From Actinophytocola oryzae (lineage in GTDB: Bacteria; Actinomycetota; Actinomycetes; Mycobacteriales; Pseudonocardiaceae), in assembly GCF_004364325.1 (NCBI RefSeq), contig NZ_SOCP01000003.1:713763-777762 (forward strand): DNA of 64,000 nt. The letters run 5' to 3'. The translations under genes and the position numbers were made by a program. Of the stretch, positions 7,532 through 15,211 are shown in pieces. The notes under the pieces are model-generated. The model was not told the origin of the DNA, did no database searches, and saw only the letters and a list, made by a program, of their open reading frames with translations. How positions within the stretch are numbered: the first letter of the stretch is position 1; the number at the start of each line of letters is the position of its first letter.

Positions 7532-8344
7532 CGCCAACGAGATCTGATTCCCGGACACCTTAACGGCACGCGCCGACAGTGGTGCAGTGGCGGGTCCCTG
7601 CGAGACCGACCCGTCCAGCTTGAACTTGCTGCCGTGGCACGGACAGTTGATGGTGCCCCCGGAAACCTGGTCGACAATACAGCCCTGGTGGGTGCAGACG
7701 GCCGAGAACGCCATGAACTTGCCCGCGCTGGGCTGTGTCACGACGATCTCCTGGTCGGCCAGGATCTTGCCGCCCCCGACGGGTACCTCCGCCGTGGACG
7801 TGAGGGCCTTCCCGCCGCCGCCCGGTGGCGCGGTGGTGTCCGGGGCCGTCGTCTCCGGCGCGGTCGTCTCCGGCGCCGTGGTCTCCGGCGCGGTCGTCTC
7901 CGCGGGAGGTGCCGCACCGCCGGTGACCAGCTCGCCGTACTCGTTGACGCTCACCGCGGCAGCGGGCAGCGGCTGTGTGGCGGGGCCGGTGTCGACCGCG
8001 CCGTCCAGCTTGAACTTGCTGCCGTGGCACGGACAGTTGATGGTGCCGTCGACGATCTCGTTCACCACGCAGCCCTGGTGCGTGCACACCGCCGAGAAGC
8101 CCTTGAACTGCCCGGCTTCCGGCTGTGTGACGACGAGCTTCTGCGCCTCGAAGATCTTGCCGCCGCCGACCGGGACGTCCGCGGCCTTGCCGAGGACCTC
8201 CCCGTCCTGCTGCGTCGTGGTCTTCTCACTGCCCGCCGCCCCCTCGTCGGGGAACTGTGGACCGCCGTAGCGGGCACAGGCGGCACATGCGGCGCCCACG
8301 GCTACGAACCCCACCGCGGCGCGGCGGGGGATCTGCTGTGTCAT
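7529..8344 (-). CDS. exported protein with two tandem Rieske [2Fe-2S] domains
   Basis: The 271-aa protein has an N-terminal RR signal (IPRRAAVGFVAVGAAC) compatible with Tat export and lipidation at Cys. It carries two complete Rieske domains, each with CTHQGC and CPCHGSKF (the Cys-His/Cys-His cluster ligands), at about residues 55-145 and 185-271. A linker of repeated APETT units joins them. Most Rieske proteins have one cluster per chain; two in series suggest an outer-face electron wire. Its ATG is one base after the stop of the DUF6529 gene, which is probably its membrane partner. Confidence 0.9.
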   Translation of the reverse strand: MTQQIPRRAAVGFVAVGAACAACARYGGPQFPDEGAAGSEKTTTQQDGEVLGKAADVPVGGGKIFEAQKLVVTQPEAGQFKGFSAVCTHQGCVVNEIVDGTINCPCHGSKFKLDGAVDTGPATQPLPAAAVSVNEYGELVTGGAAPPAETTAPETTAPETTAPETTAPDTTAPPGGGGKALTSTAEVPVGGGKILADQEIVVTQPSAGKFMAFSAVCTHQGCIVDQVSGGTINCPCHGSKFKLDGSVSQGPATAPLSARAVKVSGNQISLA

Positions 8345-8345
8345 G

Positions 8346-9074
8346 TTAGAAACTCACCCCGTACTCGGAGAAGAACCACAGGGAGGACGTCACCCACAGG
8401 CCGACGAGCCCGGTGAACACCGCGGAGCCGACGACGGGCAGCACCCAGCCGGGCGTGCGCGAGCGGGTCAGGACGACCATCTTGCAGACGAACAGGCCGT
8501 AGAAGAAACAGCCGAAGAGCGAGTGCAGCAGCACCCGGGTGTCGAAGGTCTGGAAGCCGAGCGCGTAGAGACAGTGTGCGGCGACCGGCAGCGAGACGAT
8601 GACCGCGATGCGGCCCGACCAGCGGTGCATGACGGCGGTGCCGTGGCCCGCGGTCCAGCCGGGGAGCCTGCCCCACATGGCCATCGCGGACAGCACCTGG
8701 ACGATCGCGAGCACGACGGCCACCGAACCGAGCCACGCCTTGGCGGCGATGCCACTGGAGAAGCCCGCCAGGTTGAGTGCCTCACCCGTCGGCTCGTGCA
8801 TCTTGCCGTACGCACCGAGTGCGATGGCCACGAGCGCGCCGATCGCCAACGCCGCGATGACGCCACCGATGCCGCGTTGTTCGTGGTCCGGCTCCTCGTC
8901 GTCGAAGGACAGCGCGGGCACGTTCGTCGCGGTGACCCACTGCTGGCCCTCGTGCGTCGGGAAGCCGGTCTGCGAACCCGGGACGGGCTGGGTCAGGTCG
9001 GGAAACTCGTTCAGGTCGGTCAGGTCGTGGTCCGGGGGTCGCCCGCTCGGCCCGAAATCAGGCGGCAAGGTCAT
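8346..9074 (-). CDS. DUF6529-type multipass membrane protein (cytochrome-b561-like)
   Basis: After a polar N-terminus of ~65 residues come about five hydrophobic helices, including VIAALAIGALVAIALGAYG, VAVVLAIVQVLSAMAMWG and IAVIVSLPVAAHCLYALG. Histidines at TAVMHRWSG, VAAHCLYA and LLHSLFG could ligate haem. The pattern matches the DUF6529 family as I recall it, often seen next to Rieske genes. It probably exchanges electrons between the membrane and the tandem Rieske protein encoded one base downstream (inference). AGGAG precedes the ATG. Confidence 0.75.
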   Translation of the reverse strand: MTLPPDFGPSGRPPDHDLTDLNEFPDLTQPVPGSQTGFPTHEGQQWVTATNVPALSFDDEEPDHEQRGIGGVIAALAIGALVAIALGAYGKMHEPTGEALNLAGFSSGIAAKAWLGSVAVVLAIVQVLSAMAMWGRLPGWTAGHGTAVMHRWSGRIAVIVSLPVAAHCLYALGFQTFDTRVLLHSLFGCFFYGLFVCKMVVLTRSRTPGWVLPVVGSAVFTGLVGLWVTSSLWFFSEYGVSF

Positions 9075-9140
9075 CGGAAGTCTCCTGTCGTGCTACCGGA
9101 ACGGACCGCCCCGGCACCCTCTTTCGCATGGCGTCGAAGT

Positions 9141-9159
9141 GGGTTCCCCCGCGGAACCC
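9141..9159 (-). terminator. hairpin after the secreted-protein gene
   Basis: GGGTTCC-CCCGC-GGAACCC gives a 7-bp perfect stem immediately after the stop codon of the gene ending at 9162. It has no U-run, so it may instead be a processing or attenuating hairpin before the DUF6529 gene. Confidence 0.4.
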
Positions 9160-9161
9160 GC

Positions 9162-9890
9162 TCAGCCGAAACTGGTCTCGCCCGTGACCTTCTGCGCAGG
9201 CACGAACTTGCCGCCGACGGTAGCCCCACCCTTTGCCGGGTCGAGCGCGGGTGCGGCCGCCTCACGGTTGCCCGTGCGCGTGATGCCGACCTGCTTGCCG
9301 CTCGGCAGGATGATCCAGCCGGTGGTGGTCTCGCCGTTCTCGCCTCGGTAGAGGCCGGCGGGCGGCGGTGCGACGACGATGCTGAACTCGTGCGGCACGC
9401 CGCCGATCATCAAGGCGCCCTTGAGCGCGTTGTCGGCGTCGAGCCGGCCGGTCAGCGTGTTCGCGCCGTCCTTGGACGAGAGCTCCATCGTGCCGTTCTC
9501 GGCGGAGCCCTTGAGCCACGACTCGACCGCGGCGCCGTCGCACAGGTACGCGGAGGCGTCCGTGCCCTTCACGGCGACCGCGATGTAGAGCGGGCTGTCG
9601 ACGGTCTTGCCCGCGTAGACGGCCTCGGCCGGGAAGGCCGGACCGGGCGGCGGCGCCTTCGTGGTCGGGACGTCACTCGTCTCGACCGGCGGCGGTGCCG
9701 TCGTCGTGGGAGCCGGCACGCCGTTGTTGGCCGGCGGCGGCGGTGGTGTCTCGGTCTGTGTAGCCCCTGCCGGTGACGGTGTCGGCGATGGACCAGCCGC
9801 GACGAGTCCTCCCGCCGCGTTGGCCGTCATCAGGCCGACGAGGCCACCGACCACCACAACCGCGGTGACCAGGGGACCGCGCTGCGCCAT
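9162..9890 (-). CDS. membrane-anchored Pro/Thr-rich secreted protein
   Basis: The 242-aa product starts MAQRGPLVTAVVVVGGLVGL, a signal or anchor helix. A Pro/Thr linker of ~70 residues follows (TETPPPPPANNG, TTTAPPPVETSD), then a ~130-residue domain with no family I recognise (VDSPLYIAVAVKGTDASAYL, WIILPSGKQVGI). It contains a single Cys. The ATG at 9888-9890 has AGGAG six bases upstream; an earlier ATG at 9917 lacks one. A SigL-type promoter lies ~58 bp upstream, placing it in the proposed ECF regulon with the redox genes. Confidence 0.8.
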   Translation of the reverse strand: MAQRGPLVTAVVVVGGLVGLMTANAAGGLVAAGPSPTPSPAGATQTETPPPPPANNGVPAPTTTAPPPVETSDVPTTKAPPPGPAFPAEAVYAGKTVDSPLYIAVAVKGTDASAYLCDGAAVESWLKGSAENGTMELSSKDGANTLTGRLDADNALKGALMIGGVPHEFSIVVAPPPAGLYRGENGETTTGWIILPSGKQVGITRTGNREAAAPALDPAKGGATVGGKFVPAQKVTGETSFG

Positions 9891-9947
9891 GTGCTTCTCC
9901 TGTTCGTACGTCAGCAACGAGAATGAGCCACCCGCCCGCTTGCGAGA

Positions 9948-9975
9948 TACACGTACCGACGCCTGGCGCGGTTCA
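9948..9975 (-). promoter_or_regulatory. SigL-type ECF promoter before the secreted-protein gene
   Basis: On the minus strand -35 TGAACC (9970-9975) and -10 CGTGTA (9948-9953) are 16 bp apart, the same geometry as the promoter of the sigma gene. The expected leader to the ATG is ~50 bases and includes an AGGAG site. Confidence 0.65.
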
Positions 9976-10044
9976 TTGCCCGAAGGTCCGTCCTTCGGGT
10001 CGGCCCGGCGTGACCAGGGCGCACACGTCCCCGCGGGGTCGGTG

Positions 10045-10926
10045 TCAGCCGGCCGCGCCGAGCTGGGTCACCTGCGTCAGCGCGACGTCGACCGTCCTGA
10101 CCGGGTCGGTGATCGGGAACTGGACCGCCCGGATCGTCCGGTCCGGGTCGACGATCATGGTCAGGCGCTTGAGGCGGTCGACGCCGGAGGCGCGGAACGT
10201 CGGCAGCCGCAGTGCGGCGGTCAGCGTCAGCTCGTCGTCCGACAGCAGCGGGAACGGCAGGTCCACGTGCTCGGCGAACGCACCCAGCTCGTCGGTGCGC
10301 TGGGTGCTCAGCCCGTGCACCGTCGCGCCGAGCGCCCTGAACTCGTCGTAGCGGTCGCGGTAGGTGGTCGACTCCAGCGTGCAGCCCGCGGCGCCCGGGA
10401 TGTCCCCCCAGTCCGGCGGGAGCGGGTTCCCGACCGGGACGAACGCGCCGGGGAACGCGTACAGCACGGTCCACGACCGGCCGACCGGGTCGAGGAGCTC
10501 GCCGTCGTCCGCTGCCACGCGCAGTTCGGGGACGCGTCTGCCGACAAGGCCCCGCACCCGCCGCGCCTCGGCCGAGGACGGGGCGGTGGTGGCGGACAGC
10601 GAGCCGTCGCCGGACACGTGGCGGGTGCCCCAGTCCTGTAACGCGATGAGCACCGGCAGCAGGCCGTGGCCCTTGTCCGTCAGGCGGTACTCGAACCTCG
10701 GCGGGCGCGCCGAGTAGTCCACCTTCTCGACGATCCCGTTGGCCACCAACGCCTTCAGCCGCTCGGTCAGCGTCTTGCGGCTGACGGCGAGCGCCCGCTG
10801 CAGGTCGTCGAACCTGACGGTCCCGCCCGCGATGTCCCGCACGACCAGCAGCGTCCACCAGTCGCCGACGACGCCGAGGGCCTGCGCGATGGCGCAGTCG
10901 GCGTCGACCAGTTCGCTGTGCTTCAC
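10045..10926 (-). CDS. HxlR-type winged-helix regulator fused to a BCP-like peroxiredoxin
   Basis: Residues 1-105 are an HxlR DNA-binding domain (CAIAQALGVVGDWWTLLVVR; RKTLTERLKALVANGIVEK; YRLTDKGHGLLPVLIALQDW). Residues ~130-293 are a thioredoxin-fold peroxiredoxin-like domain with a conserved-position cysteine in AAGCTLEST. The fusion suggests that the peroxidatic Cys directly senses oxidant and changes DNA binding (inference). The start is GTG 10924-10926 with GAGAGGG upstream. It diverges from an MFS transporter across 78 bp containing an imperfect palindrome, its likely operator. Confidence 0.85.
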   Translation of the reverse strand: MKHSELVDADCAIAQALGVVGDWWTLLVVRDIAGGTVRFDDLQRALAVSRKTLTERLKALVANGIVEKVDYSARPPRFEYRLTDKGHGLLPVLIALQDWGTRHVSGDGSLSATTAPSSAEARRVRGLVGRRVPELRVAADDGELLDPVGRSWTVLYAFPGAFVPVGNPLPPDWGDIPGAAGCTLESTTYRDRYDEFRALGATVHGLSTQRTDELGAFAEHVDLPFPLLSDDELTLTAALRLPTFRASGVDRLKRLTMIVDPDRTIRAVQFPITDPVRTVDVALTQVTQLGAAG

Positions 10927-10965
10927 GTCCGTAACCCTCTCGCTTCGGGGCCCTCGTGCCAATAG

Positions 10966-10990
10966 AGTGAGTTCCCATTGTGAACTTACT
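10966..10990. promoter_or_regulatory. imperfect palindrome between HxlR-peroxiredoxin and MFS genes
   Basis: AGTgAGTTC-N7-GAACTtACT has 9-bp arms with one mismatch, centred between the two divergent genes. Its place fits an autoregulatory operator that also controls the transporter. Confidence 0.55.
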
Positions 10991-11004
10991 ACTGGGGAGG
11001 GTGC

Positions 11005-12231
11005 ATGTTCTGGCGCTACTGGTCGGCGGCGGCGGTCAGCCAGTCCGGCACGGCGGTCACCGCGGTCGCGCTGCCGCTGGTCGCGGTCACGACGCTGGAC
11101 GCGTCGGCGTTCGAGGTGAGCCTGCTGACGGTCGCGACCTACCTCGCGTGGGCGGTGATCGGGCTGCCCGCGGGGGTGTTCGTCCAACGCCTGCCGCTGC
11201 GGGCGACGCAGATCGTGATGGACGTGCTGCGTGCGGTCGCCATCGGTTCGGTGCCGGTGGCGTGGTGGCTGGGCGGGCTCACGATGACGCACCTGGTCGC
11301 GGCGGCCCTGGTCATCAGCTTCGCGAACGTCGTGTTCGACGTCGGCAGCCAGACGTTCCTGCCCTCGATCGTCAGCCGTGAGGAGCTGACCAGGCGCAAC
11401 AGCCTCGTGTCGGCGACGCACTCCGCGACCATGCTCGGCGGCCCCAGCATCGGCGGCGTGGTCGTGCAGGTGCTCGGTGCCGTGCCGACGCTCCTGGTGG
11501 ACGCGGTGAGCTTCGTCGTGTCGGCAGTGCTGCTGCGCGGCCTGCCCAGGGGGTCGGCACCCGCGGAGCCGGACCGCCCACCGATGGGCGTGATGATCCG
11601 CGAGGGCTGGCATTTCGTCACCCGGCACCCGGTGATGGGGCCGTGCATGTGGGGCGCGACCGCCGACAACTTCGCGAACGGCGCGCTCATGGCGATCATC
11701 CCGGTGTTCCTGGTGCGTGACCTGCACGCCTCCCCCGCGCTGGTCGGGGTCCTGATCGCCGCGGACGGGGTCGGCAGCCTCATCGGCGCCACCCTCGCGC
11801 CGTGGCTGACCGCCAGACTCGGCAGCGCGCGGGCACTGCTGGTCGGCGCGGTCGGCGGCGCGGCCGTGGCGCTGCTGATGCCGTCTGGCCACGGGGTGTG
11901 GGGCATGGTGGCGTTCGCCGTGGCCAACGTCGGGTTCGGCATCGGGGTCGTGGTGTTCAGCATCAACGCGCGGACACACCGCCAGGTGGCGAGCCCGCCG
12001 GAGCTGCTGTCCCGCGTGATCGCGACGGTCCGCATCGTGTCCTGGGGCGCGATCCCGTTCGGCGCCCTGCTCGGCGGCACTGTCGCGACGGTGCTGGGAC
12101 CGCGAGGCGGCCTGTGGGTGGCATGCCTGCTGACACTGGTCGGCCCCGCGGTGGTGTGGTTCAGCCCGATCCGCCGACTGCGGGACCTGGTCGACGCACC
12201 AGCGCCAGTTGCTCCGGCACCAAGCAGATAG
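11005..12231 (+). CDS. MFS transporter (exporter type)
   Basis: The 408-aa protein has about 12 hydrophobic segments and resembles the MFS_3/enterobactin-exporter-like group, with FWRYWSAAAVSQSGTAVTAV at the start, FDVGSQTFLPSIVSREEL after TM3 and NARTHRQVASPPELLSRV in the second half. It probably exports a small toxic compound. GGGGAGG lies four bases before the ATG. Control by the divergent HxlR-peroxiredoxin is likely from the shared operator region. The substrate is unknown. Confidence 0.85.
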   Translation: MFWRYWSAAAVSQSGTAVTAVALPLVAVTTLDASAFEVSLLTVATYLAWAVIGLPAGVFVQRLPLRATQIVMDVLRAVAIGSVPVAWWLGGLTMTHLVAAALVISFANVVFDVGSQTFLPSIVSREELTRRNSLVSATHSATMLGGPSIGGVVVQVLGAVPTLLVDAVSFVVSAVLLRGLPRGSAPAEPDRPPMGVMIREGWHFVTRHPVMGPCMWGATADNFANGALMAIIPVFLVRDLHASPALVGVLIAADGVGSLIGATLAPWLTARLGSARALLVGAVGGAAVALLMPSGHGVWGMVAFAVANVGFGIGVVVFSINARTHRQVASPPELLSRVIATVRIVSWGAIPFGALLGGTVATVLGPRGGLWVACLLTLVGPAVVWFSPIRRLRDLVDAPAPVAPAPSR

Positions 12232-12305
12232 TGGCCGCCCCCGCCAGCACCCACGCTGACCGCGAACCGCGGAGATCGCCATGGCACGACGGGAGAGACT
12301 TGCTC

Positions 12306-12327
12306 TGTAACCCCTTATAGGGTTACA
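12306..12327. promoter_or_regulatory. 22-bp palindrome, operator-like
   Basis: TGTAACCC-CTTATA-GGGTTACA is a perfect inverted repeat with 8-bp arms around an A/T core. It lies ten bases before a tiny hydrophobic reading frame and 63 bp past the 3' end of pobA. No regulator gene is adjacent. Confidence 0.45.
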
Positions 12328-12336
12328 TATGGGGTC

Positions 12337-12393
12337 ATGCGGATCGTTCTGGCGGTGACGGTGTTCCTCCTGCTCGTGATCGCGTTCGTCTAG
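12337..12393 (+). CDS. possible 18-aa membrane peptide
   Basis: ATG 12337 opens a frame encoding MRIVLAVTVFLLLVIAFV and stop, a single hydrophobic helix. It follows the 22-bp palindrome and overlaps the 3' end of pobA on the other strand by 4 bp. The G-rich sequence before it is very close to the ATG. The product resembles small membrane proteins, but chance occurrence is possible. Confidence 0.25.
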   Translation: MRIVLAVTVFLLLVIAFV

Positions 12394-13547
12394 AAGCCGA
12401 TCGGCAGGCCCGCGTAGTTCTCGGCGAGGCCGGTGGACCCCGCGACGCTGCTCGCCACCCACCGCAGCTGCGACAGCTGGAGCTGCGCGTCGAACTCGTC
12501 GCCGCTCGCGTGCAGCATCGTGGTCATCCACCACGAGAAGTGCGTGCAGCGCCAGACCCGCCGCAGCGCACGGTCGGAGTACTCGTCGGCGAGCCGGGAG
12601 TCCTTCTCCCGCACCAGGGCCACGAGTGCGGGCGCCAGCAGCGCGACGTCGGACACCGCCAGGTTCAGGCCCTTCGCGCCGGTCGGCGGGACGATGTGGG
12701 CGGCATCGCCTGCCAGGAAGACCCGGCTGTGCCGCATCGGCGCCTGCACGAGGCTGCGCATCGGCAGCACGCTCTTCTCCGTGATCGGCCCCCGCGTCAG
12801 CTTCCAGCCGTCCTGCCCGTGCCCGAGGCGCGTGGCGAGGGCGTCCCAGATCCGCTCGTCGGACCACTCCCCGATGTCCGTGTCCGCGGGCACCTGCAGG
12901 TAGAGGCGGGTGACCGTGGGCGATCGCATGGAGTTGAGTGCGAACCCGTCCGGGTGCCAGGCGTAGATCAGCTCATCGGTGGAGGGCGCCACCGACGCGA
13001 GCACGCCGAGCCACGAGTACCCGTACGTTCGCTCCCACGTGCGCCCCGGCACCACCGACCGGGTGGGCCCGAACGAGCCGTCGCACCCCACGACGACGTC
13101 CGCGTCGAGCCGGGTCTCGACGCCGTCGACGGTGAACGTCACGTACGGGTCGTCCGGGTCGTGGACCTGGGTGTCCCGCACGTCGTAGCGCACTTCCTGA
13201 CCCGCCGCGTCCCGTGCCCTGCCGAGGTCCTTCTGCACCTCCGTCTGCCCGTAGACCCACACACCGCGCCCGACGAGGTCGTGGAAGTCGATGTGGTGCC
13301 GCTCGGCGGGCCACTGCAGGTAGATCCCCCGGTGCTCGTCGCCCTCCCGCGTCAGCCGGTCGCCCAGCCCGACGGACTTCAGCAGCTCTACGCTCGAGTG
13401 CTCGAGGATGCCCGCCCGGATGCGGGACTCGACGTAGTCACGCGTCCGTGTCTCGACCACGACCGACTCGACGCCACCCGCCGCGAGCAGGTGTGACAGC
13501 AACAGACCGGCAGGCCCCGCGCCGATGATGGCCACCTGGGTACGCAT
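12390..13547 (-). CDS. pobA: 4-hydroxybenzoate 3-monooxygenase
   Basis: This 385-aa flavoprotein hydroxylates 4-hydroxybenzoate to protocatechuate with NAD(P)H and O2, feeding the pca genes alongside. It shows the FAD motif VAIIGAGPAGLLL, SRIRAGILE (the substrate/flavin loop typical of PobA), the DG motif VVGCDGSFGPTR and the second FAD motif GDAAHIVPPTGAKGLN. The length is that of the family (~390). I start at ATG 13545-13547; a longer frame to 13583 adds non-conserved residues. An IclR-type half-site lies 44-60 bp upstream. Confidence 0.93.
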   Translation of the reverse strand: MRTQVAIIGAGPAGLLLSHLLAAGGVESVVVETRTRDYVESRIRAGILEHSSVELLKSVGLGDRLTREGDEHRGIYLQWPAERHHIDFHDLVGRGVWVYGQTEVQKDLGRARDAAGQEVRYDVRDTQVHDPDDPYVTFTVDGVETRLDADVVVGCDGSFGPTRSVVPGRTWERTYGYSWLGVLASVAPSTDELIYAWHPDGFALNSMRSPTVTRLYLQVPADTDIGEWSDERIWDALATRLGHGQDGWKLTRGPITEKSVLPMRSLVQAPMRHSRVFLAGDAAHIVPPTGAKGLNLAVSDVALLAPALVALVREKDSRLADEYSDRALRRVWRCTHFSWWMTTMLHASGDEFDAQLQLSQLRWVASSVAGSTGLAENYAGLPIGF

Positions 13548-13583
13548 GGCACCAGTCAAGACCGGCACCCCGGTCCGCGCCAA

Positions 13584-14348
13584 TCAGTCGCTTTCACCCA
13601 GTGGAAGGCTGCGGCCGATCCCCTGTGCCGCGACCTGGAGCGCGGCCACCAGTCGCGGCCGTGACCGGCCGAGGCTCGGCACGACCATGCCCAGCGCGGC
13701 GACCACGGGACCGCCCGCCACCCGGATGGGCACCGCCACCGAGCACGCGCCGAGGCTCATCTCCTCACTGGTCTGCGCGAACCCGTCGCGGAGCACCCGG
13801 CGCAGCTCGGCACGCAGTCGACCCGGTTGGGTGATGGTGTACGGGGTGATGCGGTTCAGGTTCGTGAACACCCAGGCCCGCACGTCGTCCGGGGCGTGCG
13901 CGAGCAGCACCTTGCCGACGCCGGTCGCGTACAGCGGCAGCCGGGAGCCGACGTCGCTCACCACCGGCACCGAGACGTGCCCGGCGAGCCGGTCTACGTA
14001 GAGCGCCGAGGTGCCGTCGCGCACGGCGAGGTGGACGGTCGCGAGCGTGGCACCGTAGAGGTCGTGGAGGAAGGGCGAGGCCACCTGCCGCAGTCCTGAC
14101 TGGACGGGCGAGAGCAGCCCGAGGTCCCACAACCGCCTGCCGACGACGTACTCCCCTGTGGTGCGCCTGGTCAGCGCTCCCCACTCGACCAGCTCGTTGA
14201 CCAGCCGGAACGCCGTCGCGAGCGGCAGGTCGGCCCGCTTGGCGAGGACAGTCAGCGTCATGCTCCGGTGCTCGCCGTCGAACGCGCCGAGCAGCGCGAG
14301 CACCCGGGACGCCACGCTCGCCCCCGGGCTCCGGCCGTTCCCCGCCAC
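13584..14348 (-). CDS. IclR-family regulator of the pob/pca genes
   Basis: The 254-aa protein has an N-terminal winged helix (VLALLGAFDGEHRSMTLTVL; LPLATAFRLVNELVEWGAL) and the IclR effector domain (LYVDRLAGHVSVPVVSDVGS; LYATGVGKVLLAHAPDD; SLGACSVAVPIR). It lies between pobA and the divergent pcaH, as PcaU/PcaR/PobR regulators often do, and probably responds to protocatechuate or 4-hydroxybenzoate. The start is GTG. Similar TT[CT]C...AGTGGAAG sites occur upstream of pcaH and of pobA. Confidence 0.88.
   Translation of the reverse strand: MAGNGRSPGASVASRVLALLGAFDGEHRSMTLTVLAKRADLPLATAFRLVNELVEWGALTRRTTGEYVVGRRLWDLGLLSPVQSGLRQVASPFLHDLYGATLATVHLAVRDGTSALYVDRLAGHVSVPVVSDVGSRLPLYATGVGKVLLAHAPDDVRAWVFTNLNRITPYTITQPGRLRAELRRVLRDGFAQTSEEMSLGACSVAVPIRVAGGPVVAALGMVVPSLGRSRPRLVAALQVAAQGIGRSLPLGESD
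13591..13607. promoter_or_regulatory. candidate IclR operator upstream of pobA
   Basis: CTTTCACCCAGTGGAAG shares the arrangement TT[CT]C[GA]C-NN-AGTGGAAG with the site upstream of pcaH at 14360-14376. It lies within the last codons of the IclR gene and 44-60 bp before the pobA start. Confidence 0.45.
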
Positions 14349-14359
14349 CCCGATCGATC

Positions 14360-14376
14360 CTTCCGCTGAGTGGAAG
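14360..14376. promoter_or_regulatory. candidate IclR operator in the IclR-pcaH intergenic region
   Basis: CTTCC-GCTGAGT-GGAAG is a 5-bp-arm palindrome between the divergent IclR and pcaH genes. It matches the half-site pattern found upstream of pobA. Confidence 0.5.
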
Positions 14377-14419
14377 CCAAGTCTCGCACCCGCAGGCCGT
14401 CCGGCCTAGTTTCCAGGAT

Positions 14420-15211
14420 GTGACCGAAGCCCCGCCTCGCGGCGTCACGCCGCCGGCCGCGTCGTCCGACGCAGCGGCCGCCACCCAGGACGAGATCAAC
14501 GCCGAGATCGCCGCCATCGCAGCCACCCGAACGGGCGACGAGCCACAGCCCCGGCTCGACTACGCGCCGTATCGCAGCAGCATCCTGCGGCACCCGACCA
14601 AGGCGCTCCACCAGGCCGACCCCGAACTGGTCGAGCTGGTCGCGCCGGTGTTCGGCCACCAGGACGTCGACGCGCTCGAGTCGAACCTGACCATCCAGCA
14701 CCGGGGCGAGCCACTCGGCGAGCGGATCGTCGTGACCGGCCGGATCATCGACGGCGACGGCAGGCCGGTCGCGAACCAGCTGGTGGAGATCTGGCAGGCC
14801 AACGCGTCCGGCCGCTACGCCCACCAGCGGGACCAGCACCCGGCGCCGCTCGACCCGAACTTCACCGGCACCGGCCGCTGCCTCACCGGGCCGGACGGCT
14901 CCTACCGGTTCACGACGATCAAGCCGGGCCCGTACCCGTGGCGCAACCACGACAACGCGTGGCGGCCCGCGCACATCCACTTCTCGCTGTTCGGCACCGA
15001 CTTCACCCAGCGGATGATCACCCAGATGTACTTCCCCGGCGACCCGCTGTTCGCGATCGACCCGATCTTCCAGTCGATCGTGGACCCGAAAGCCCGCGAA
15101 CGGCTGATCGCGACCTACGACCACGGCGTGACCGTGCCCGAGACCTCGACCGGCTACCGCTGGGACATCGTGCTCACCGGCGGTCACCGCACCTGGACGG
15201 AGCCCTCATGA
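14420..15211 (+). CDS. pcaH: protocatechuate 3,4-dioxygenase beta subunit
   Basis: The beta subunit binds the non-haem Fe(III) that cleaves protocatechuate between its hydroxyls to give beta-carboxymuconate. Signatures are the intradiol dioxygenase core IVVTGRIIDGDGRPVANQLV with EIWQANASGRYAH, GPYPWRNHDNAWRPAHIHFS (iron-ligand Tyr and His) and ITQMYFPGDPL. At 263 aa it is slightly longer than usual because of an Ala-rich N-terminus. It begins the pca operon divergently from the IclR gene; its stop overlaps the pcaG start (ATGA). Confidence 0.95.
   Translation: MTEAPPRGVTPPAASSDAAAATQDEINAEIAAIAATRTGDEPQPRLDYAPYRSSILRHPTKALHQADPELVELVAPVFGHQDVDALESNLTIQHRGEPLGERIVVTGRIIDGDGRPVANQLVEIWQANASGRYAHQRDQHPAPLDPNFTGTGRCLTGPDGSYRFTTIKPGPYPWRNHDNAWRPAHIHFSLFGTDFTQRMITQMYFPGDPLFAIDPIFQSIVDPKARERLIATYDHGVTVPETSTGYRWDIVLTGGHRTWTEPS

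Noticed and set aside
10927..12867. Upstream extension of the HxlR-peroxiredoxin frame to 940 aa
   Set aside because: It runs antisense through the MFS gene. The HxlR domain begins naturally at GTG 10926 with a ribosome binding site.
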